A stretch of DNA of 64,000 nt from Calvatia gigantea (Eukaryota; Basidiomycota; Agaricomycetes; Agaricales; Lycoperdaceae), in NCBI GenBank assembly GCA_025093985.1, contig JACAAK010000012.1, positions 62,001 to 126,000 on the forward strand, read 5' to 3'. Below, piece after piece: positions 56,789-64,000 of the stretch (positions are counted from its first letter, which is position 1; each line of letters starts with the position of its first letter). The translations under genes and the position numbers were made by a program. The notes beneath the pieces are model-generated. The model was given only the letters and a program-made list of their open reading frames with translations, made no database searches and had not been told where the DNA came from.

Positions 56789-57622
56789 CGTGGAGCAGGA
56801 AGGGGCTGTCGTGCCCCTGTCTCTCTGCAGGTATTTATGTACTCAGCCTGAGTGTATATATATACACAATTTGGGGTGTCAAAGACGCGGCAGGCGTGTG
56901 ATACCGACAACTGTCGCTGACAGAACATTTCGGTTGTCCTCGAATCGGGGTGGTCCGAACATAGCGCCCCGGATCTTGGGTGCCCACTGCGCTAAAGAGT
57001 CGGTGTGACGAATATAGTATCGGCGCTAAAATATGTCGCATCGGAGAATAAACCGTTTGCAAAGAGTCTGGGTTCCATTGGAGCCTTTGCAGATTTTCCA
57101 CTCACTCCCAACTCTCACCAGCTCACAGAGATGACCATTAAGTTCCGCCATCCTTGCATAACACCCAACTTCTCGAGTTCAGCTGCGCCAAGAAGAGCTT
57201 CGAGCTCCTTGGAGTGCAGTAGAGCAACTAAACAGCGATGTTCATGCTGGGGTTTGGGTTCGATTTGAAATTATTGAGAGATGGGAGGCTTTCTACTGAG
57301 GATGTGACGGCCGCTTTTTGGCCGTGTCTTATCGGGACGTTTAATTAACAGATGTGAACGCTCTGCAATCTATCACCCCCACACAAGGTAAGTTCGCCCT
57401 GGCGGCCCAGTTGCAAATCGCCGGTGATGGTACCTCATCATCACTATCAACTTCGCCCACTGGCCGACGTCAATGGGAGATTAGCTTCTCAATTTGGAAG
57501 GAGTAAAATCTCTGCTCTCTAGGTAAATCTCTTTCAGAATGATGAGTGTTCAATACCTTTAACCACACACCTTATAGTATAACATCGTATTGTACATTTG
57601 ACATAGTTAACTATTCTTTCTT

Positions 57623-58438
57623 TAAGATGCTTGGAAGTACGGTTCGAAGTACCAGGCGTGTGCCTCAACTCCTCCCCCAACCTTATTAAAAACCATAGCC
57701 GGCTGTCATAAGATATCAGCACCAATAACTTACAACATCGGAGGGCACTCCTTACCTCAGGCAGTTGTGGTTCCTCAGCACCATACCCCTCACCTCTTAC
57801 ACTCAAGATTGGGGTCTGGTCGTCTATGAAGTACTCAAGCTCTTGACCCGGTTCTGGAACAGGGATGACGCTAATTCCGGCAATGAGTTTTGTCAGTCCA
57901 TCGAGCGATACTTCAGCAACGTACGCAAACATCGATTGTTGAAGCAAGCTGTCCACAGGAGGGGCGTGGAGAACCCTCCACTTGAACGGATTAGGTGGCA
58001 TTGGCCCGGTAGGTGGGGCTTTTTTGAAACCCATGCATGAGATGGGTTTGCGTACCTCCGGAAGACCGTCGAAAGCCGAACGAAGGTGCACGCTCGGGAG
58101 GCAGCCACACACCGTCCGCACGGGTGATGGTATAAACGCGGTCTTCTTCGTTGACGACTTTGACTTGCCACTACAAGCGATGATTAATGTTGATGGAGAA
58201 CACGGAGAATTGGATACCATACAATTTGACGGTCACTGCCATCAAGTGCGGCACTGAGGGTAATCGGGCCAAGGTTTTTATCTTCCCTTTGATTGCCCCT
58301 ATCCACGGGTGCAGTTGCATATAGTGGTAACGGGAGTTCTTTGTCCTTTGTGGCTTCGCCCGCACCTTTAATGGCATCGTTGGGATCCTGTGGGAGGATC
58401 CGATAAAGGCCTGGAACGATAACGATTTCTTTAGACAT
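57623..58438 (-). CDS. Probable beta-trefoil, protease-inhibitor-like small protein (copy 3)
   Basis: MSKEIVIVPGLYRILPQDPN, LPLYATAPVDR, NLGPITLSAALDGSDRQ; intron; VKVVNEEDRVYTITRADGVW, APSFGFDGLPEVRKPISCMG, FKWRVLHAPPVDSLLQQSMF; an intron whose reading happens to be open; VIPVPEPGQELEYFIDDQTP; a GTAAGG intron; PAMVFNKVGGGVEAHAWYFE and PYFQAS, stop 57623. A shift of one base is needed around RAPSFGF (about 58095). The relationship to copies 1 and 2 is clear in every exon. Confidence 0.55.
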
Positions 58439-59089
58439 GGTGGAGCAGAAGGGGGGTTATTGAGCCCTCGTTTTCATACAGGTTTTATATGCCTGGGTGA
58501 TAACTTGGGGTGTCAAATATACGGCAGTTGTGTAAGATTAACACTGTCGTTGACGAAACATTCATCTTGTCCTCGAGTCAGGGTGGTCCGAACAGGATCT
58601 AAGGTGGATTTAGGTTCCTGCGTTCAAGTGGTGGTTATCTGGATCGAACCATATTATCTATATAGATAACTTGACCAAAATACCTCAGATCAACACTAAA
58701 ATGGGGTTGGTGGCGAGCAGAAGACGCTTCCAGGAGAATCATGGGAGGAGCAAGAATTTTCCCTTGAAAGTGGAACGGTCTTTGACTTTGCTGTAACCGG
58801 AAAGTAAGCATGTGGCCTGGGCTTGGGCCTATTATCTGAAGGCGAACTTGGATAGCTTTGCAAAAGAGACGGTGACGAGATAACGTTGACGCTGGCTTCA
58901 GGTGAACAAGTCCAAGCAGTACCCTCCTCGATTCACGTGCATTCCATAACGGGAAGCTCCTGTCTGGTGGAGTTGGCCTTCCATTGCGAATGCCAGTGAA
59001 CGTTGGGCGCATATGACGCAGAAGGACACGGGGATCGTGGAACCGGTCAAATGGTATATGCGACCCGGTGACGTAGTCGCCCAAGTTTT

Positions 59090-59560
59090 CGAACCGACAG
59101 ACAGATTGAACGTCTCCCCTCATTTATCGAGTTCCCAATATTGGTACGATCCTTTTTTCGCCAACTGTCCTGTCTTGTATTAGCTCCATTGGCAAAACAC
59201 ATTAGTTTAAAGCTAACGCGATGCGACCGCGTTCTGGCTTACTTGCACAGGTTTCTCCGAATGCTAGGCCCCTTGCCTTATAATCGCCATAATCTTTGCC
59301 CAGAGGGACCGTGGCGGCAAGGAACGACGCCACCGTCATTGTAGAAGGAGATCACCGCGATAAGTGAATCACGAGGGGCACAGAACTGCGCTATGTGTCG
59401 TAAACTGAAGCTGTAACCCCGTATGTTTCTGCGGTCGGTTCCGTGCTCCGATGGGAGTGGTCAGCGCGGAAACCATCGCCAGTTCATGAGAGCTGCCAGT
59501 AACACCGAAAGTGGGTAAACCCACTCCCTCATGCGTCTGACACTTTTGCATTCACGCAGC
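59090..59560. repeat. Segmental duplication, left copy (pairs with 62370-62720)
   Basis: CAGACAGATTGAACGTCTCC, TTCGCCAACTGTCCTG and AAAGCTAACGCGATGCGA recur at 62402-62535 with small changes, in the same order and orientation. The similarity includes the GTAGAAGGAGATCACCGC/GTGAAGGAGATTACTGC block. Each copy lies downstream of an F-box gene 3' end, so the duplicated unit includes gene and 3' flank. Confidence 0.6.
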
Positions 59561-59788
59561 TGCTACCGATTGAATGGCACACACCAACAAGATCAACCGG
59601 CATAAGGGAAACCGTAATTTTCAGGTAGACAGAGATTAGAGCTCGTTGCGTAGGAAGCAGTACATGCGTGCTGTGCGCCGGTACAATCACTGCGGCAAGA
59701 AAGAAATCACCAAGACCCCCAATCTCCTCATCAAGAAGCACCTCGTTTCTCAGCCACGCTAGCATGTTGAGATGATAAATATTCCTCA

Positions 59789-61521
59789 CTAGCGTCGCTC
59801 CGCCCGTACACAACTCAGGTTGACACCTTCCTTCGGAGCCCCCCCGTTTTTCAATTCCGACAGAATTTCCTCAGACTCTGCTAATTCTTCGAGCTCCACT
59901 GACGTTGGGTCCTTCCGGGCATTGAGAACCGAACGGCTCCGTACGAATTCGAGCTTCTCCATACGAGGGAACAGTAGAATTAGATACTCCGCGAGTGCAC
60001 GTTTCTCTGCTGATGTCACGAGCGGGGTTGGTCGAGGAGCACCATCACCAGGGGTAAAGTACAAAGTACGCAGGCAGGACCTGCAACCTTCCGTGGCGGA
60101 ATGTGTCCCCGCCAAGCTCGGCACCCTGGGGGTATCGCTGAGAAACCAATAAATCGAGAGCTGAAGATCAACTAAACGTGGATGTTCCGAGAATGCAGCA
60201 AGGGATGGTAGGGCATCGAATTGGGTTGTTGACCATATTGCGAAGGAGCAGAGGTTTGGCCAGGAATTGGAAATGGTGTGGAGGTCAGATGGGGTGAGGT
60301 TGTGTTGCTCAACCTGTATACTGAACACCTGTACAGGGAGGGACAATAGCGGAGCAAGGTGTTTGAACTCCAAAGGTGGTTTAGCATCCCTGGGGATAGA
60401 GGGATGGATGCATAAATCAAGCTTTTGTACGTTAGGAAAACTTGATTCAAGGCCGTTGAAGCTCACAACTTTGCCGTCCCCCCAAATTTTCACTTCCGTG
60501 ACAGAGGGGAATATACACCCGCGGAATAGTTCGCGAAGCTCTCTCGTGAGAGACTTGATCTCAAACTTCTGGAGAGCGGTATGGTGGAATGAATGTCCTC
60601 CCTCGCAATGGTTGAACGCAATGAGGTTGCAAGTGAGGGAGCGGAGCGAAGGAAGGGAAGTGAGGAAATCAATAAAAGTGATCAACGAACTCTCCTTCGG
60701 GGAGCGATATAGGTCCATTTTGAAATTTCGTAGGTTTATGAATGGAGCGATTTTTTCAGGAAGATCACGGATGGGACCTCCTTCATAAATAAGTTCCTGT
60801 AAATCACAGCGAGGGGCCTTGAGAAGTTTGAAAGTCATAGCCACAACCTTGTGTTTTTGGAAAACATTTAAGGGGTCAATATGGAGAGGGTGGAAGAGAT
60901 GCAGGTGAAAGGCTTACCCGACGATTAACGGGATCGAGGACCTCGCCATCAATCTCCACAGGCAGAACGATTTCTAGACTCTTAAGGCTTGGCAGAAGTG
61001 GTCCTTGACATTCGAGACAGTCTAAGAGGACACGCCATTGGGACTCCAACGTGTATGCTTGTTCATACTGCGATACCGTGAGCTTCCTAATCCGTGCTAA
61101 ATATCCAAATGCACGTTGACGGGCGGCGTGGGGTAACGGGTTGGATACCTCCTAGTTGAGCAACTGTTGGTTCAGTTCCCGAGAAATAGACAAAGCAGAG
61201 AAATTCTCACCCAGAACCCTGCCACCAATGCAAACGGATTGTTTTCATCTTCTTCATCCTCGCTACTCTCTCCCTCGCCACCCTCTTCCTCGTCACCCTC
61301 TTCCTCGTCACCCCCTTCCTCGTCACCCCCTTCCTCGTCACTCTCCCTCTGTTAATTATCAAAATGATTTTCGGAAAGCCTCGACCGTCCCGCCAAATGA
61401 CATCCAGAGCCAGGGTCGAGAGAGAGCGTGATGTGATGGCAAGAGAACGTAGTGTGTTTTCATCCGAAGTGACATCAAAATAGCCAATAATTTCGTGCCA
61501 GATGTCGAGGTTCAGGAGCAT
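59789..61521 (-). CDS. F-box/LRR-type protein with acidic repeat insertion
   Basis: ATG 61521: MLLNLDIWHEIIGYFDVTSD, LSTLALDVIWRDGRGF (F-box-like). Then, after a one-base shift or a tiny intron near 61365, an acidic run of DEEGG/DEEEG units (coded by the repeat at 61250-61350) ending NNPFALVAGFW. Introns 61152-61210 and 60848-60917 keep the frame into EVSNPLPHAARQRAFGYLAR, SLKSLEIVLPVEIDGEVLDP and VVAMTFKLLKAPRCDLQELI. LRR-like segments (LRSLTCNLIAF, VQKLDLCIHP, LVDLQLSIYWF, MEKLEFVRSR) run to the stop at 59789. About 530 residues. A second copy enters the window at 63749-64000. Confidence 0.7.
61250..61350 (-). repeat. Coding minisatellite, about 15-bp unit (acidic)
   Basis: Direct copies of CTTCCTCGTCACCCC/CTCTTCCTCGTCACC, about six units on the plus strand. 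On the minus strand one frame gives DEEGG/DEEEG repeats. The other open frame gives VTRKG repeats, which belong to the F-box frame and look artefactual. Confidence 0.8.
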
Positions 61522-62369
61522 CTTCGTGGTAGAGAACGAGGAACGCGACGCGACGGGTGTTGCGCGTTCTGAGTCGCGCGGATCACGTTGGGGCCCCGTT
61601 GACTTGGGCTAAGGTGTTTTCCAAAAATGGCAGAAGCGAGGTCTCCTCGTAAGTAAGTGCGTAGAGAGCTGTTTACCGCGGCACAACTAGACCTCTCCCG
61701 CCACAAAAAACTTCCTTAGTAATTCCTCTCCGTATCATCATCCACGTCGAGAGTTGTTGCAGGTATTCAAAAACAAATAACGATTGCCAGGGTTGTGAGG
61801 ATCAGGGGGTGTTTTAATGAGGTATCTGAATGATTGGGTCGACCTTGATGTTGGGTGGTTTGTGGACCGAAAAATGAACGGCAGGGTAGGGGAAAAAGAA
61901 GAATCCGGAGGGAGGGAACTGGTGTCGTCTGTGGTAACTTCCTGATCTCTGTTTCTTTGATAAGAGTAATAAATGTGTAGCAGGGGACTTAGCCAGCAAA
62001 CAATGGACTTCAACGCGGACGTAGTATCAGTCGCTCAATAGGCCATTTATAGGCACCTTCACTCTTTCACCGCCCCTTCTCTTTTCCCTTTTCCCGCCCT
62101 CTTCTTATCCTCAAAATGACCTCGCAGCGTCTCCTATCAATTTCAATTCCTATCAGTTTCGTCGGGATCATCGTCGGGACGTGGCGAAGCTAGCGGTCTC
62201 TCAATCCAGGATCCTGGATCCGCTAGTGTGAGTGAGGAGAGATTACGGTGACGACGCGGGTATATTAGCGCCCATATGAGGGTATTGAGCGGAAAACCCA
62301 AGTTCGGGGCATTAAGTGGTGACGGAACGGGAGTCAAAGTTGATCCAAGGGTAGGTACGAGGAGACGCT
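61522..62369. other. Intergenic; no gene supported
   Basis: Only short frames without motifs. Confidence 0.4.
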
Positions 62370-62720
62370 GAACCAGTCAAATTCGAATGATCCAAGTTTC
62401 CCAAAGGGCAGACGGATTGAACATCTCCGCCAATTCGCCAAACTTTCGAGAGTGGATGGGTTTTTTGTTCGCCAATTGTCCTGCCTGGTAGTTTACTTTG
62501 ACAATGAAAGACTCGTTCAAAGCTAACACAGTGCGAGTTGCCGTCACATTGAAGGAGATTACTGCTGTAGCTGTGGGTTACAAGAGTCCCAGAATTGTTC
62601 TGCGTTTTGTCAAGCTGTAGCCCTGTATCATTCTGCAGTGAGTTTCAACCTATGTTCTCCAAGAGGACAATAAGGATGGACGAAGTTGGGGGCGGTCGTC
62701 AACTACGAGCATCACTGCCG
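62370..62720. repeat. Segmental duplication, right copy (pairs with 59090-59560)
   Basis: Same block order as at 59090-59560: CAGACGGATTGAACATCTCC, TTCGCCAATTGTCCTG, AAAGCTAACACAGTGCGA, then CAAGCTGTAGCCCTGTAT against GAAGCTGTAACCCCGTAT. It lies about 1 kb downstream of the partial F-box gene at the right edge. Confidence 0.6.
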
Positions 62721-62999
62721 ATTTGCGATGGCTACTCGTAGCACCAACAGTGCATCCCATGTGTTCCTCACTCTTTTGTGTTGGTGTGGATGTGCCGGTT
62801 GAACAACGTTCGCCACCAGCAAAAGCTCCACGTTGCACGATTGAGCGTCTGTCCGACCGGGACAAGAGAGGCCACAACTCAAAGTAGACAGGAGTCGAAC
62901 GAGTTGCGGAGAAGACTTGTACATGTGTGTGGTATACGGATAAAAAACACGGTCGAAAAGTCGACAGCCGACACCCTGAGGGATCGTCGTGGGGGTAAG

Positions 63000-63420
63000 T
63001 GGCACGGGTATGACGGGTACAGGTACGGGTCAAGAAATCTATACCCTCACTCAACCCCTACCCGTGGGGCGGGTACTGGCTGGCGGGTATATTTCCTAAT
63101 TCAGAAGCCCAGTTAACCTGTACTCCTGTGATTCTCGGAGGACGGAATCACCTTGGCAGTAGTATTATGGGGGGCAAATCCCGTAGGGGATAACAAGAGG
63201 GCTTAAGTACAACTAATCTAATATCAGTGTAGTTTAAAATGCATTTTTTCGAATATTTGTTGGCACTATCTACCTACCTGTGGGCTCAACCCGCACGGGT
63301 TTTATACCCGTGGGTACCTACTGGAACCCGCACCCTTACCCGCCAAAACCCATACCCTCAATCATGGGTGCAGGTCTCGGCGGGTAAGGGTACAGGTCTG
63401 CCTCGAGATACCCGGAAGTG
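63000..63420. repeat. ACCCGTAC-rich repeat with loose inverted symmetry
   Basis: The left part carries GGGTATGACGGGTACAGG and CGGGTACTGGCTGGCGGGTA; the right part carries TACCCGTGGGTACC, ACCCTTACCCGCC and GCGGGTAAGGGTACAGG. Related CGGGTA units occur in both orientations, so the block can fold back on itself. This resembles a MITE built from short repeats, but no clear ends or target duplication could be set. Confidence 0.45.
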
Positions 63421-63748
63421 ACCCCTGCTGGGGACCTGGTCCCCGAATGATGGCAAACCTTCGCAGAAACTTGAGGCTTGAAGCTCGGAGAGACGACGAT
63501 ATTTTCGACATCTATTTGATCTCACTGAAATCCATGATTTTGTCCGAACCCATAACGAGCCGAATATACTCTTTATTTTCATGTTAATGATGCACGAACA
63601 CTCCATACTTTACTGACTGTCATTGTCACCCTCTAGTGATCCTTAATTAGGCATCGGCCAATCTTCTCATCAAAGACCACCTGTCGCAATTATGTTGGCC
63701 CATTTGGGTGGTTGACATACATAAACTCTTCCTCGTCGACCATCAGCA

Positions 63749-64000
63749 TCAATTTACCCATACACAACTCAAGCCGACAGGGTTATAATTCCTTTTCTCC
63801 TCCTTCAATTCCGACAGAATCCCCTTAAACTCTGCTAATTCTTCGAGCTCCACCGACGTTGGATCCTTCCGGACATTGACAACTGAACGGCTGCGTACGA
63901 ATTCGAGCTTCTCCAAATGACGGGAACAATAGAATAAGATACTCCGCGAAGTGCATGTTTCTCTACTGCTGTCGCAGGTGGGGTTGACCTAGGGGCACCA
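63749..64000 (-). CDS. F-box/LRR-type protein, C-terminal part (cut by window edge)
   Basis: Minus-strand 3' end: VELEELAEFKGILSELKEEK, PVGLSCVWVN, stop 63749-63751. It matches the end of the gene at 59789 (VELEELAESEEILSELKNGG, VNLSCVRAERR). Upstream within the window the frame shifts once or twice near 63915-63950 relative to that gene. The rest of the gene lies beyond 64000. Confidence 0.6.

Overview
The window is fungal nuclear DNA, most likely from a mushroom-forming basidiomycete (Agaricomycetes). The evidence is dense 48-60 bp GT-AG introns, a CX2CX6C-type Zn2Cys6 regulator, an agaricomycete-style phosphoinositide phospholipase C, PEX3, a fruiting-body-type secreted protein, and expanded families of F-box/LRR proteins, BTB proteins, seven-helix membrane proteins and AIG1-like GTPases. 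Gene families were recognised from remembered sequence patterns; no database was searched.

Layout. 1-577: 3' end of a phospholipase C (C2 domain). 3.4-9.7 kb: a C-terminal-zinc-cluster regulator, a small hypothetical gene, a hAT-type MITE and a seven-helix protein. 10.1-18 kb: a tRNA-Arg(ACG), a large phospholipase C gene on the minus strand, a mariner-type MITE and a second tRNA-Arg(ACG) in the opposite orientation. 18-22 kb: a half copy and a full copy of an AIG1-like GTPase that appears to carry two G domains in one polypeptide; a third copy lies at 42.3-44.2 kb. 22.6-37.6 kb: F-box/LRR and BTB genes, a decayed S41 peptidase, three copies of a family with an Asn-Cys motif and a coiled-coil tail, and a secreted fruiting-body-type protein. 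38.4-40.7 kb: a pogo/CENP-B-type transposon remnant with a hAT MITE nested inside it. 44.7-50.1 kb: a conserved block with a charged hypothetical protein, a tiny membrane protein and PEX3. 50.4-64 kb: F-box/LRR duplicates and three tandem copies of a probable beta-trefoil (protease-inhibitor-like) gene.

Two themes run through the window. First, much of it is made of local duplications with one good copy beside broken ones: GTPases, F-box genes, trefoil-like genes, the Asn-Cys family and phospholipase C. Second, single-base frame breaks occur even in PEX3 and the phospholipase C while the splice sites stay intact. Part of the apparent decay may therefore be assembly indel error rather than biology, and pseudogene calls here should be read with that in mind.

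The strongest candidate for something undescribed is the two-G-domain AIG1-like GTPase family. Its copies share a promoter block, and a GC-AG intron sits directly after the P-loop in two of three copies.
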